From contig NZ_SOMN01000021.1 of NCBI RefSeq assembly GCF_004564235.1, forward strand, positions 1 through 64,000: DNA of 64,000 nt, read 5' to 3'. The position numbers were made by a program, and so were the translations under genes. This DNA is from Cohnella luojiensis. GTDB lineage: Bacteria > Bacillota > Bacilli > Paenibacillales > Paenibacillaceae. Below are positions 34,543 through 43,386 of the stretch, piece by piece. The notes under the pieces were generated by a model, which saw only the letters and a list, made by a program, of their open reading frames with translations, did not search any database and was not told where the DNA came from. The first letter of the stretch is position 1. Each line of letters begins with the position of its first letter.

Positions 34543-35502
34543 TTGAATATTGTCTTTCACAAAGTTTTCATAACCGGAGTGATCGCCATCAAATTAGAAC
34601 GTTTGATATCCATTACTTACGCATTGCTGAACAACGAAGTCATCTCCGCCTCGGAGCTGGCGGATAAATATCAAGTATCCCAGCGTACGATATACCGCGA
34701 CATAGAAGCGATCGGCGCCGCCGGAATTCCAGTTGTCTCTTATCAAGGCGTTAACGGAGGCTTCGGGATAATCGAGGAATACAAGATGGATAGAAGTCTC
34801 TTGCGGACGGACGATATTCAATCTTTGATCACCCTTCTTCACAGCACGGCCACCGTGTTCAAGGATGTTCGGGCAGAGGAAACCCTGCATAGGCTTCAGA
34901 CGATAAGGCAAGGAGATCCTAATCCCAGCCTCTCGCTTGATTTCGGAAGCTGGAGAACTAACAATCATATGCTCTACTTGCTCCGTAAAGCGGTTGAAGA
35001 AGAAACCGTCATTCGCACGGATTACACGAATGCCAACAATGAGCGAACCACTAGAGTCATCGAGCCGGTCAGCTTGCACTTTAAGTACTACTCTTGGTAT
35101 TTGCATGGGTTTTGCAGAGAACGTAATGATTACAGGGTTTTCAAATTATCCAGGATGACGGATGTTCATATTTTGCCGGAGCGGTCAAGAAAAAGCCATG
35201 CATCAGCTCCGAGAGACATCTGGAACGATTTCAGGCCGGAGCCGGATATCGGCATTGCCGTGATCGTTGTCTCTGGGAGCTCGGTAGCCAAAGCGCTGGA
35301 TATTTTTTACGGGGATGAAAGGCAATTCAACGAAGATGGCTCGCTGACATTTACCACTTCGTTCAACGCAAAAGATCCCGAGTGGTTGATGTCCGTGATA
35401 CTGGGATTCGGCGACAACGCGGTCGTGCTGCAACCGCCTCCGCTAAAACAGCTGCTTCGCGAAAAAATCGAAAAAATGCTTCGGCGATATTCCGAAGTAT
35501 GA
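34543..35502 (+). CDS. WYL-domain transcriptional regulator (DeoR/YafY type)
   Basis: The protein has up to 319 residues. The N-terminal winged helix (KLERLISITYALLN; ASELADKYQVSQRTIYRDIEAI) is followed by a WYL-type sensor domain with RVIEPVSLHFKYYSWYLHGFC and YRVFKLSRM, and a C-terminal WCX region. The start is uncertain. TTG 34543 and GTG 34579 are in frame, and GGAGTG at 34577-34582 suggests that translation begins close to the KLERL segment. A perfect palindrome covers its stop codon and may be its own binding site for the gene that follows. Confidence 0.88.
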   Translation: MNIVFHKVFITGVIAIKLERLISITYALLNNEVISASELADKYQVSQRTIYRDIEAIGAAGIPVVSYQGVNGGFGIIEEYKMDRSLLRTDDIQSLITLLHSTATVFKDVRAEETLHRLQTIRQGDPNPSLSLDFGSWRTNNHMLYLLRKAVEEETVIRTDYTNANNERTTRVIEPVSLHFKYYSWYLHGFCRERNDYRVFKLSRMTDVHILPERSRKSHASAPRDIWNDFRPEPDIGIAVIVVSGSSVAKALDIFYGDERQFNEDGSLTFTTSFNAKDPEWLMSVILGFGDNAVVLQPPPLKQLLREKIEKMLRRYSEV

Positions 35503-35520
35503 CAATCAGCTGTCATACTT
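35495..35520. promoter_or_regulatory. Perfect inverted repeat, candidate operator
   Basis: Arms AAGTATGACA and TGTCATACTT are perfectly complementary over 10 bp with a 6-bp centre, overlapping the WYL gene stop. There is no T run after it and the stem is AT-rich, so it looks like a protein-binding site rather than a terminator. Confidence 0.6.
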
Positions 35521-35567
35521 CATCTTCTATGATGTTCCTATCGGGAACGCATAGAGGAGGAAACGGG

Positions 35568-35720
35568 ATGCATCATCACCACCATAACCTTGAAGAGCAG
35601 ATCCGCCAGCAACGCCGGCGTATTAATTTCATCGAAAAGAACGCATGGAAATGGAATGTACAGCGAACGAGCGGCTTAAAAAGGCAGATTACTTTTCTTT
35701 TTAATCTTCTAACATCATAG
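35568..35720 (+). CDS. Small His-rich N-terminus protein, 50 residues
   Basis: ATG 35568 follows a strong ribosome site (GAGGAGG, 8 bp upstream) and encodes 50 residues beginning MHHHHHNLEEQIRQQRRR, a natural run of five His. The rest is basic and amphipathic (FIEKNAWKWNVQ) with a hydrophobic end ITFLFNLL. A palindrome lies 48 bp upstream and a terminator 19 bp downstream. Together they make a complete small transcription unit, possibly controlled by the WYL protein. The poly-His could bind metal. Function unknown. Confidence 0.6.
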   Translation: MHHHHHNLEEQIRQQRRRINFIEKNAWKWNVQRTSGLKRQITFLFNLLTS

Positions 35721-35738
35721 TTCGCTTGCGCAACCTTA

Positions 35739-35780
35739 AAACGCCCTTTAATCTTGGCTTTGCCAAAAAGGGCGTTTTTC
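35739..35780 (+). terminator. Intrinsic terminator after the His-rich small gene
   Basis: A 10-bp stem AAACGCCCTT / AAGGGCGTTT (with further pairing TTGGC / GCCAA inside) is followed by TTCCTTTG. It isolates the upstream genes from the purine operon. Confidence 0.85.
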
Positions 35781-35987
35781 CTTTGTCCGCTCTTAAAGGT
35801 GTATTTTAACTAAAATCCAACGCATGTGTTATGTAATCTAACAAATCATTTCGCATAACGTTGATGGAGCGGGATAAATAAACATAAAATGAAGCATTAT
35901 CTTATCATTTTTGCAACGCGCCTTTTAAATGAAGCGACATGGCGAACTCAAATCGATTATAGAATAGTAAGAAACGCCAGATTTATG

Positions 35988-36008
35988 TAACAATACATGA
36001 CATTGTTA
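35988..36008. promoter_or_regulatory. Inverted repeat upstream of pucR
   Basis: TAACAAT and ATTGTTA form a perfect 7-bp inverted repeat with a 7-bp centre, about 105 bp before the pucR start and 30 bp before the nitrogen-type box. It may bind PucR or another regulator. The 332-bp gap (35781-36112) is AT-rich and contains only these control elements. Confidence 0.45.
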
Positions 36009-36036
36009 TTGCAATAGAACAATTTTACCCCTAATA

Positions 36037-36053
36037 TGTTATATATATTTACA
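36037..36053 (+). promoter_or_regulatory. TnrA/GlnR-type nitrogen box
   Basis: TGTTATATATATTTACA fits the TGTNA-N7-TNACA consensus exactly. It is centred about 49 bp before the predicted transcription start of the puc operon, the position used by TnrA to activate promoters in Bacillus. It suggests that urate and purine use is switched on by nitrogen limitation. Confidence 0.75.
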
Positions 36054-36058
36054 TACAA

Positions 36059-36087
36059 TTCACATAATTTCTCTTGTCTTGTATAGA
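36059..36087 (+). promoter_or_regulatory. Predicted puc operon promoter
   Basis: TTCACA (36059-36064) and TATAGA (36082-36087) are 17 bp apart, with a start point expected near 36094 and a ribosome site at 36098-36106. A second possible promoter TTGCAA-17-TAATAT lies at 36009-36037. Confidence 0.6.
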
Positions 36088-36112
36088 TTTGCTTGCTAAG
36101 GGGGAGACGGCC

Positions 36113-37717
36113 ATGTATTTGACAGTCGAGCAGGCTTTAACCGTATATCCGCTTTCGGAAGGAAAGCTAATCGCAGGCAGCACGGGAATCAACCGCGTCG
36201 TCAAATCCGTTAACGTCATGGATGCGCCCGACATTACGGATTGGATCAAGGAAGGCGAGATGCTGCTTACGACGGCGTACCTCTTGAAAGACGATCCGGA
36301 AGATGCCTTAAAGCTTCTTAATAAGCTTAATGAATGCGGCTCCGCCGGTCTCGGCATCAAGCTCGGCAGATTCTGGAGCTCCGTTCCCGTTAACTTGGTC
36401 GAGCAGGCGAATGAGCTTGGGTTTCCCCTAATCGAACTCCCGTATCAATTTACGTTTTCGGATCAGATGAACGGCTTGTTTCAAGCGGAAATCAAACGCA
36501 GCACGGGTCTGCTGCAGGACGTATTGAACAAACAAATCCGTTTAATGAGATTCGCGCTTCAGGCAGAGCCGATTCATCGGTTGTTCGAAGCGGTGACCGA
36601 CGTCATCGGAGATCCGGTTGCCATAATCGGCTCCAGAGGTCAGTTAGTGTACAACTCGTCGAACGTGCCCGAAGACGTCCTGCTTTCGGAGCGTCAATCT
36701 TCCCATCACTCCAAATGGGTCAAACAGAAGGATTGGCAAGCCTACAGAGTTCCCCTTATGAAACAAGAGCAATGCACGGGATATGCGATGTTCTTCAACT
36801 CCCGGTTGTTCCTTTCATCGATCGAAGAAAGCTTATATCTGCAAGCCGCGGAGCTGCTCTCCTATCATCTTAATTTTAACTACGAAGATTATTTCGAGCA
36901 TTCCGTCCAGAAGGATTTCGGACTCCTCATTAAACGCCATCTAAAGCACGGACTTCCTATCGAGACGGTAATGGAATACGAGCAACGCTGGGAAATCGAT
37001 CTCTTCAAGCAGCCTTATCGCTGCGTAATAACGGATTTCCCTCTGTCGACCCAAACGGAAGTCCGAATGGAGAAGCTGGAGTTTCTGAAAAAAGAATATT
37101 TGAGCCATACCCGGCTGCAGGAGATGAAAGGGATCCATCTCGTCATTGACGAGGGAGTTCTCTCCTTGTTCCCCGATCGGACGGAGGATGGCGGAGAAAG
37201 CTTGCTATCGGCGCTTGATTCTTGTTTCTCGGGTAAGGCGGATCGGGCGGAACGGCCCATTGCCGCGATCAGCAGCCGCAAGAAAAAGCCGGAGCAGCTG
37301 TTCGAATCCTTCGACGAGTGCCGCGAAACCCATCGGCTGGCGAGGGATTGGGGAATGAACGAACGGCTTCTTAAATTCGAGACGCTCGACATGGCTTTTA
37401 TTTTCGAATCCGTGCCCAAGGAAAAGATGAAAACGTATTGCGACCGTTGGCTTGGAGGGTTGCTGGGCAGGGATCCGGAATACGTGCAGGAAATGATGAG
37501 GACACTGGAAACATACCTTGACAATGACGGTCAATTAAACGAGACGGCCAAGCGGCTCTTCATCCATCGCAATACGGCCACATACCGGATAGAGAAGCTA
37601 GGAGAATTGCTCGATGTCGACTTTAAGCGAATCGACGATTTATTGAGGTTAAAGATGGCATTCCTATTCAGGCGACTATTGAGTAGGGAAAACTCGTCGA
37701 CAGACCGCATACGGTAA
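36113..37717 (+). CDS. pucR: PucR-family purine catabolism regulator
   Basis: The 534-residue activator has an N-terminal PucR domain (LTVEQALTVYPLSEGKLIAGSTGINRVVKSVNVMD shown here in parts: YPLSEGKLIAG, NVMDAPDITDWI), a central GGDEF-like region, and a C-terminal HTH of the CdaR/PucR type (LNETAKRLFIHRNTATYRIEKL). PucR responds to purine breakdown intermediates such as allantoin in Bacillus. AAGGGGGAG precedes ATG 36113. It is the first gene of the purine operon, so it probably controls its own transcription. Confidence 0.9.
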   Translation: MYLTVEQALTVYPLSEGKLIAGSTGINRVVKSVNVMDAPDITDWIKEGEMLLTTAYLLKDDPEDALKLLNKLNECGSAGLGIKLGRFWSSVPVNLVEQANELGFPLIELPYQFTFSDQMNGLFQAEIKRSTGLLQDVLNKQIRLMRFALQAEPIHRLFEAVTDVIGDPVAIIGSRGQLVYNSSNVPEDVLLSERQSSHHSKWVKQKDWQAYRVPLMKQEQCTGYAMFFNSRLFLSSIEESLYLQAAELLSYHLNFNYEDYFEHSVQKDFGLLIKRHLKHGLPIETVMEYEQRWEIDLFKQPYRCVITDFPLSTQTEVRMEKLEFLKKEYLSHTRLQEMKGIHLVIDEGVLSLFPDRTEDGGESLLSALDSCFSGKADRAERPIAAISSRKKKPEQLFESFDECRETHRLARDWGMNERLLKFETLDMAFIFESVPKEKMKTYCDRWLGGLLGRDPEYVQEMMRTLETYLDNDGQLNETAKRLFIHRNTATYRIEKLGELLDVDFKRIDDLLRLKMAFLFRRLLSRENSSTDRIR

Positions 37718-37755
37718 AAGAAGCGGCAATAGCAGCTGGGAGGAGACGATAACCC

Positions 37756-39081
37756 ATGGCAACGAAACTAATCCGCAATGCGGTCATCATGACGATGAAT
37801 GCCGGCAACGAGGTTTTGAAGGGTGACATCGCGATCACGGATAACGTCATATCGGCGATAGGAGCGAATTTGGACGTTCAAGCGGACGTCGTTATCGACG
37901 CGGGAGGTAAAGTGCTGCTGCCGGGGTTTATTCAAACGCATATTCATTTATGCCAAACCTTATTCCGGGGCAGAGCGGACGACTTGGCTTTGATCGACTG
38001 GCTGCGCCAGAAAATATGGCCCTTGGAAGCCGCGCACGATGAAGACTCGGTCTATTATTCCGCATTGCTTGGGTTAGGAGAACTGATCCGCAGCGGAACG
38101 ACGACGATCCTCGACATGGAGACGGTCCATCATACAGAATATGCCTTCCGGGCAATCGAGGAAAGCGGGATGAGGGCTTTATCCGGCAAGGTTATGATGG
38201 ATCATGGCACGGAGGTGCCCCTGGCGCTGCAAGAGGAAACGGATAGCTCCCTGCGTCAAAGCGTCGACCTTCTGGAGCGGTGGCACGGAGCAGCGAACGG
38301 TCGGATTCAATATGCGTTCTGCCCGCGGTTCGTCGTATCTTGTACCGAGGAGTTGCTTATCGGGGTACGCGACTTATCCGAGCAATACAAGGTAAAGGTG
38401 CATACGCACGCCTCGGAAAACTTAGACGAGATTGCGTTGGTCGAAGCGGAGCGGGGAATGCGTAACGTTGTTTACTTGGACCATATCGGACTTGCAAAGC
38501 CTAACTTAATCCTGGCTCACAGCATTTGGCTGAACGATGAGGAGAAGGGAATCATCCGCGACCGAGGGGTGAAGGTAACCCACTGTCCGGGCTCTAACAT
38601 GAAGCTTGCCTCCGGAGTCGCCCAAGTGCCGGAACTTCTGAGGGAGGGCATAGCGGTCGGAATCGGAGCGGATGGCGCTCCCTGCAACAATAATTTGGAT
38701 ATGTTCCAGGAAATGCGCTTGACCGCCTTTATCCAGAAAATCCAGCACGGTCCGACGGTCATGGACGCGAGGACCGTGCTTCGGATGGCGACGATGGGCG
38801 GAGCGGAAGTGCTAGGCATGGAAAAGGAGATCGGAAGCATCGAGGTGGGGAAGTTGGCTGATTTGCAGCTGCTCGATCTGGAAGATTTCCATGCGTATCC
38901 TTCCTATGACGCGGATTTGTTCTCCAGAGTCGTCTATGCCGCTACTCGGGGCGACGTGGATACGGTTCTGATTGACGGAGAGATCGTCATGCAGGGCAAG
39001 ATCGTTCGCACTGTCGATCGCAAGCGGGTGTTAAAAGAATCGGATCGCGTGCTTAAAGAGCTATTGAGCAGAATCGGTTAG
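37756..39081 (+). CDS. Amidohydrolase, probable guanine/aminopurine deaminase
   Basis: This 441-residue zinc-dependent deaminase belongs to the TrzN/Mta/SAH deaminase branch. Metal ligands are in PGFIQTHIHLCQTLFRG, in VKVHTHASEN and in ILAHSIWL; the catalytic Asp is in GIGADGAPCNNNLD. It begins RNAVIMTMNAGNEV and ends with the beta-strand domain. As the first enzyme gene after pucR it most likely converts guanine to xanthine, feeding the dehydrogenase. Methylthioadenosine or oxoguanine deamination are the alternatives. Confidence 0.85.
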   Translation: MATKLIRNAVIMTMNAGNEVLKGDIAITDNVISAIGANLDVQADVVIDAGGKVLLPGFIQTHIHLCQTLFRGRADDLALIDWLRQKIWPLEAAHDEDSVYYSALLGLGELIRSGTTTILDMETVHHTEYAFRAIEESGMRALSGKVMMDHGTEVPLALQEETDSSLRQSVDLLERWHGAANGRIQYAFCPRFVVSCTEELLIGVRDLSEQYKVKVHTHASENLDEIALVEAERGMRNVVYLDHIGLAKPNLILAHSIWLNDEEKGIIRDRGVKVTHCPGSNMKLASGVAQVPELLREGIAVGIGADGAPCNNNLDMFQEMRLTAFIQKIQHGPTVMDARTVLRMATMGGAEVLGMEKEIGSIEVGKLADLQLLDLEDFHAYPSYDADLFSRVVYAATRGDVDTVLIDGEIVMQGKIVRTVDRKRVLKESDRVLKELLSRIG

Positions 39082-39098
39082 AGAACGGAGGCGATGGA

Positions 39099-40151
39099 AT
39101 GGATGGAATGGATGGATACTCGATCTTGTCCTACGCCCATCGCGTAGGAGAGCCGGCCGTGCTTGCCACCCTCGTTCATGCGGAGGGGCATTCGTACCGT
39201 AAAGCGGGGGCTGCGATGCTGCTCTTGCCGGATGGCGGCAAAGTCGGGAGCTTAAGTCCCGGCTGCTTGGAATCCGATCTGCAGGAAAGAACGCAAGAAT
39301 TGCTGCAATCGGGCGAAGCCGAGCTAGTCGCTTATAATATGCGGCCTGAAGAGGATGCCATCTGGGGCGAAGCGATTGGCTGCGGAGGAGTAATACGTAT
39401 TCTGCTTGAACCGATGGGCGATCAATGTCTCAACTCGCTAGCGGAAGCATATCACTCCGTGTCGGCGGGGGCTGAAGTTGAAATGATTCGGTATTCGGCC
39501 GGACGAAAACTACGCTATGAATTCAAGAAAATATCGCAGCGACAGTCCGCGGCTTCTTTAACCAAGAGCGGGCAGAAGCCGTTATTTTCCACCATTTTCA
39601 AACCCAGAACGAGGTTGTTCGTTTACGGGACGGATGAGGGTACCGTACCGATCGCCCGAGCTGCAAGCCGAATCGGTTTCCGCGTAGCGATAGGGGATTG
39701 GCGATCGACTTTATGCCATTCCGGGCGGTTTCCCGGCGCGGAGCTGGCGGTCGGTTCGCCCGAGGCGATCGTGAGCTCGCTTAATATACGGTCATCCGAC
39801 TATGTATTGATCTGCAGCCATCAGATGCGCAAGGATCGCGAGATGCTAGAGCTGTTATTGCCTTTGAAGCCGGCATACTTGGGTATTATGGGTTCCAAAA
39901 ATAGAATTAAGCATTTAACGAACGGACTTCCGGCCGAGGGCGTGGTTAGCGCTCCGGTCGGCTTGGATATCGGGGCGGAAGGTCCTGAGGAAATCGCGGT
40001 TAGCATCGCTGCGGAGCTGATCGCGGTAAGGAACAGCCGGCGAAGAGAGCGTGAGGTGAGCGGCATTGCGTATCGTTGGGATTTATATGGCGGCGGGACA
40101 GAGCAGGAGAATGAAGGTTCCCAAGCTTTCCTTGGAGCTTGCGCCAGGTAG
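39099..40151 (+). CDS. XdhC family molybdenum-enzyme maturation factor
   Basis: The protein has 350 residues. XdhC/PucA proteins bind the molybdenum cofactor, help sulfurate it and insert it into xanthine dehydrogenase. The N-terminal domain has VLATLVHAEGHSYRKAGAAMLLL and LSPGCLESDLQERT; the C-terminal Rossmann-like domain has LFVYGTDEGTVPIARAASRIGF and YLGIMGSKNRIKHL. The start at 39099 has CGGAGG 7 bp upstream among a run of ATGGA repeats. It overlaps the next gene by 86 bp. Confidence 0.9.
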   Translation: MDGMDGYSILSYAHRVGEPAVLATLVHAEGHSYRKAGAAMLLLPDGGKVGSLSPGCLESDLQERTQELLQSGEAELVAYNMRPEEDAIWGEAIGCGGVIRILLEPMGDQCLNSLAEAYHSVSAGAEVEMIRYSAGRKLRYEFKKISQRQSAASLTKSGQKPLFSTIFKPRTRLFVYGTDEGTVPIARAASRIGFRVAIGDWRSTLCHSGRFPGAELAVGSPEAIVSSLNIRSSDYVLICSHQMRKDREMLELLLPLKPAYLGIMGSKNRIKHLTNGLPAEGVVSAPVGLDIGAEGPEEIAVSIAAELIAVRNSRRREREVSGIAYRWDLYGGGTEQENEGSQAFLGACAR

Positions 40152-40767
40152 CCGTCTTGGATCGATCGCCCTGAATGAAATGATCGGTTGCGATCGTCTG
40201 GATTCGATAACCGTCGTCGTAAGGGAGAAAGACGAGTTGAATTGGATGCCGCGGGAATCGCCTCTTGCGGGGGCGAAAAACGCAAAGCTGCGCATTCTTC
40301 CTTGTCCAAGAGCTGCCGACGGGATGTCCTATTCTTTACGAGAAGGGCTGCAGGATGCTTTATCCCTGAATCCGGACGCGATCTTGATCGTCCTTGCGGA
40401 TCAACCCTTTATCTCTTCGGATTTGCTAGATAGGCTAGTTGCCGCCTATGTTGCCGAACCGGATCTGGATTTCGTCGCTTGCGCGGGCGAAGCAATCGGG
40501 AAACCGCCTGCCTTGTTCGCTCCTTCCATGTTCCCTGGACTAAACAGGCTGGAAGGAGACATGGGAGCAAGAAAGCTGCTCGCCTCTCCCGATTACCGGG
40601 GGAAGCTGGTGCAGGTTGCTTCGGAGCTGGTATTCGCGGATATCGATACCCCCTTTGATCTGAAGGAAGCGCGCTGTCACTGGATAGATTCGAGAACGAT
40701 AGGAGGCGGTGGATATGAAACCAACGGTGTCGGTGGAAATGCGCCAAATCTGCAAGCAATTCGGTAA
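40066..40767 (+). CDS. MobA-like nucleotidyltransferase (MocA/PucB type)
   Basis: This 233-residue enzyme probably transfers a nucleotide (CMP for MocA) to molybdopterin to make the form used by xanthine dehydrogenase. The nucleotide-binding start VGIYMAAGQSRRM is a variant of the usual AAGxSxRMG loop; the metal-binding ILIVLADQPFISSDLL follows, then GKPPALFAPSMFPGLNRLEGDMGAR. TTG 40066 begins inside xdhC, which indicates coupled translation. The last 53 bp overlap the ABC transporter gene. Confidence 0.88.
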   Translation: MRIVGIYMAAGQSRRMKVPKLSLELAPGSRLGSIALNEMIGCDRLDSITVVVREKDELNWMPRESPLAGAKNAKLRILPCPRAADGMSYSLREGLQDALSLNPDAILIVLADQPFISSDLLDRLVAAYVAEPDLDFVACAGEAIGKPPALFAPSMFPGLNRLEGDMGARKLLASPDYRGKLVQVASELVFADIDTPFDLKEARCHWIDSRTIGGGGYETNGVGGNAPNLQAIR

Positions 40768-42250
40768 GGTGGCGGCGAACGATCACGTTGATTTTAGCGC
40801 CAACGCGGGTGAAATCCACGCGCTCCTCGGAGAGAACGGGGCAGGCAAGAGCACGATGATGTGCATGTTGTCGGGCGTATATCGTCCGACAAGCGGAGAT
40901 ATCCGCTTATTCGGCAAACCGGTTAAAATCCGTTCGCCGAAGGAAGCTTCTCAGTTCGGAGTCGGAATGGTATTCCAGAACTTCCGTCTCGTTCAAACGT
41001 TAACCGCCGCGGAGAACATCGTTCTCGGCGAGAAGTCGTCGTTCTGGCGCGGCGCGAGATGGATGAAAGAGAAGCAAGAGGAGATTCGCGGGATATCCGA
41101 GAAATTCGGCCTCGCTTTCCCGGTCGATCGTCCAATCTGGCAATTGTCGGTCGGGGAGCAGCAGCGCGTCGAGATCGTCAAGACGCTTTACCGCGGCGCG
41201 AGTCTTATTATCTTGGATGAGCCTACTTCCGTGCTAACGCCGGGAGAAGCAGACCAGCTGTTCCTGACGTTGGAGAAGCTGAAGGCGGAAGGCAAGACGA
41301 TCATCCTGACGACGCACAAGCTGAAGGAGGTCATGGCCGTCGCGGACCGAATATCGGTCATGCGCAAGGGCCGAATGATCCATACGGTCGATAAGAACGA
41401 TACAAGCGAGCGGGAGCTGGCGCAGATCATGGTAGGCAAAGAGATTTCTCCGCCTCGCGAGTTGTCGAAGCGCGAGAGGGGCGAATCCTTGCTCAGCGTA
41501 CAGCATCTGGATGTCTATGTCGAACACGGGCGCAAGGCGCTTGATCATCTTTCCCTTGAAGTCCATCAGGGAGAGATCGTTGGCGTAGCCGGCGTTGCCG
41601 GCAACGGGCAGAAGGAGCTCGCCGAAGTGCTCTCCGGTCTCCTCCCGTGGAAGAAAGGGCGAATCGTGTTTAATGGTCGGGAAATGAAAAACGCCTCCGT
41701 TCGCCATGCGATCGAATCGGGTATCTCCCATGTTCCCGAGAACCGGATGAAAAGCGGGTTAGCGGGGAGCTTAGGCGTCGTGGATAACTTGCTGTTCAAA
41801 TCCTACCGGACGAAGGAGCGTTCATGGCTCGGTTTCCTGCGTATCGGACGCAACCGGCAATGGTCGCAGGAGCTGGTCGAACAGTTCGACGTTAAGACGC
41901 CGGACTTGGATACGCCGGTACAGCAGCTGTCCGGAGGCAACCAGCAGAAGCTGCTGTTCGCCAGGGAAATTCATCGCCAGCCGCTGTTAATGATCGCCGT
42001 GCATCCTACGCAAGGCTTGGACATCGGCGCAACGGAGGGCGTGCACCGTCTGCTCGCGAACTTGCGCGATTCCGGGAAATCGGTGCTGCTCATCTCGGAG
42101 GACTTGGATGAGGTGATGCAATTGTCCGATAGGGTACTCGTGATATACAACGGAGCCATTATCGGCGAGATGTCCCGAGAGGAAGCGGATCGGGAACGGA
42201 TCGGGCAATACATGGCAGGTCTTCAAGACAACGGGGAGGAAGCGGTATGA
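40715..42250 (+). CDS. Nucleoside/purine ABC transporter ATP-binding protein
   Basis: The 511-residue protein carries two ABC domains in the RbsA/NupO style. The first has Walker A GENGAGKST near residue 40, signature LSVGEQQRV and Walker B LIILDEPTSVLT. The second has a degenerate P-loop (GVAGNGQKELAEVL) and LSGGNQQK, as usual in this subfamily. ATG 40715 follows AGGAGG (40700-40705) by 9 bp. It should energise uptake of purines, nucleosides or ureides by the two permeases that follow. Confidence 0.9.
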   Translation: MKPTVSVEMRQICKQFGKVAANDHVDFSANAGEIHALLGENGAGKSTMMCMLSGVYRPTSGDIRLFGKPVKIRSPKEASQFGVGMVFQNFRLVQTLTAAENIVLGEKSSFWRGARWMKEKQEEIRGISEKFGLAFPVDRPIWQLSVGEQQRVEIVKTLYRGASLIILDEPTSVLTPGEADQLFLTLEKLKAEGKTIILTTHKLKEVMAVADRISVMRKGRMIHTVDKNDTSERELAQIMVGKEISPPRELSKRERGESLLSVQHLDVYVEHGRKALDHLSLEVHQGEIVGVAGVAGNGQKELAEVLSGLLPWKKGRIVFNGREMKNASVRHAIESGISHVPENRMKSGLAGSLGVVDNLLFKSYRTKERSWLGFLRIGRNRQWSQELVEQFDVKTPDLDTPVQQLSGGNQQKLLFAREIHRQPLLMIAVHPTQGLDIGATEGVHRLLANLRDSGKSVLLISEDLDEVMQLSDRVLVIYNGAIIGEMSREEADRERIGQYMAGLQDNGEEAV

Positions 42251-43371
42251 GCGAACAACCGGTGACGGGAGAGGTTTCCCTTAAACAAGGCGAAACTTCC
42301 TCATCTTCTACATTCATTCGTCTTCCGTATCGGTTGGAGTACGATCCGAGCAAACGAATTAACGTCTGGCGAGTGACGATATCTTCTGTCGTGCTGGCTT
42401 TGGTCGTCTGCGGGATATTCATCGCAGCAAACGGGATGAATCCTTTTCCGGTATACAAGAAGCTGCTGTCCGGGGCTTTCGGAAGTACTTTCGGGCTGAC
42501 CGAGACGCTGGTTAAATCCATTCCGTTGCTTTTATGCGGGCTAGGCGTTTCGATTGCTTACCGGATATCGGTATGGAACATCGGCGCGGAGGGGCAGTTT
42601 GCCGCAGGGGCAATAGCCGCGACGGCCGTTACGATTTATTTTCCTGATTTGCCGATCTATTTCAGCATTCCTTTTATGATTGTTTTCGGGATCGCGGCGG
42701 GTGCCTTCTGGGGTTTGCTGACGGCGATACCGCGGACTTATTTCCAGGTCAACGAACTCATAACTTCCTTAATGCTCAATTATGTAGCATTGCTTGCGCT
42801 GAATTATTTCGTGTTCGGCCCTTGGAAAGACCCGAAGGGATTTAACTTTCCCGGTACCCCGGTCTTTAACGCAGCGCAGTCGTTGCCCGTACTCGGCGAT
42901 ACGCGACTGCACTTGGGTCTTCTCTTTGCGATTATCGTGGTCGTTCTCTACGCTTTCACGATTCGTTATACGCGATGGGGGTATGAGCTGCGGTTAATCG
43001 GCGCGAATGCGGAAGCGGCCAAGAACGCGGGCATCCGTATTTCTCGCCACATTATCATCGTAATGCTCATTAGCGGCGGGTTAGCCGGTCTTGCAGGGAT
43101 GAGCGAGGTGTCCGGAGTTACGCACCGCCTTATGTACGGGATATCCCCGGGGTACGGATATACGGCCATTATCGTGGCTTGGCTCGCCAAGCTGAATCCG
43201 GTTGGGCTTGTCGTATCATCGTTCTTATTCGGCGGCTTGATCGTAGGCGGGTATAGCGTCCAGACGTTAGGACTGCCTTCGTCGATATCCAACATGCTGC
43301 AGGGCGCGATTTTGTTTTTCTTGATCGCGGGCGACACGATCGGCAAATATCGGCTAAGGCGGAACGGTTAA
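42247..43371 (+). CDS. Nucleoside/purine ABC transporter permease 1
   Basis: This 374-residue BmpD/NupP-type permease has about eight to nine membrane segments. It has the conserved IAYRISVWNIGAEGQFAAGAIAA region and ITSLMLNYVALLALNYF. It starts within the ATPase stop (ATGA). A 60-residue cytoplasmic N-terminus precedes the first membrane helix. It partners with the next permease. Confidence 0.9.
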   Translation: MSEQPVTGEVSLKQGETSSSSTFIRLPYRLEYDPSKRINVWRVTISSVVLALVVCGIFIAANGMNPFPVYKKLLSGAFGSTFGLTETLVKSIPLLLCGLGVSIAYRISVWNIGAEGQFAAGAIAATAVTIYFPDLPIYFSIPFMIVFGIAAGAFWGLLTAIPRTYFQVNELITSLMLNYVALLALNYFVFGPWKDPKGFNFPGTPVFNAAQSLPVLGDTRLHLGLLFAIIVVVLYAFTIRYTRWGYELRLIGANAEAAKNAGIRISRHIIIVMLISGGLAGLAGMSEVSGVTHRLMYGISPGYGYTAIIVAWLAKLNPVGLVVSSFLFGGLIVGGYSVQTLGLPSSISNMLQGAILFFLIAGDTIGKYRLRRNG

Positions 43372-43386
43372 GGGGGCGGATAAACG

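Noticed and set aside
34588-34602. ATC start codon for the WYL regulator
   Set aside because: The ribosome-site spacing fits, but non-standard starts are rare; GTG or TTG upstream cannot be excluded, so the longer frame was kept.
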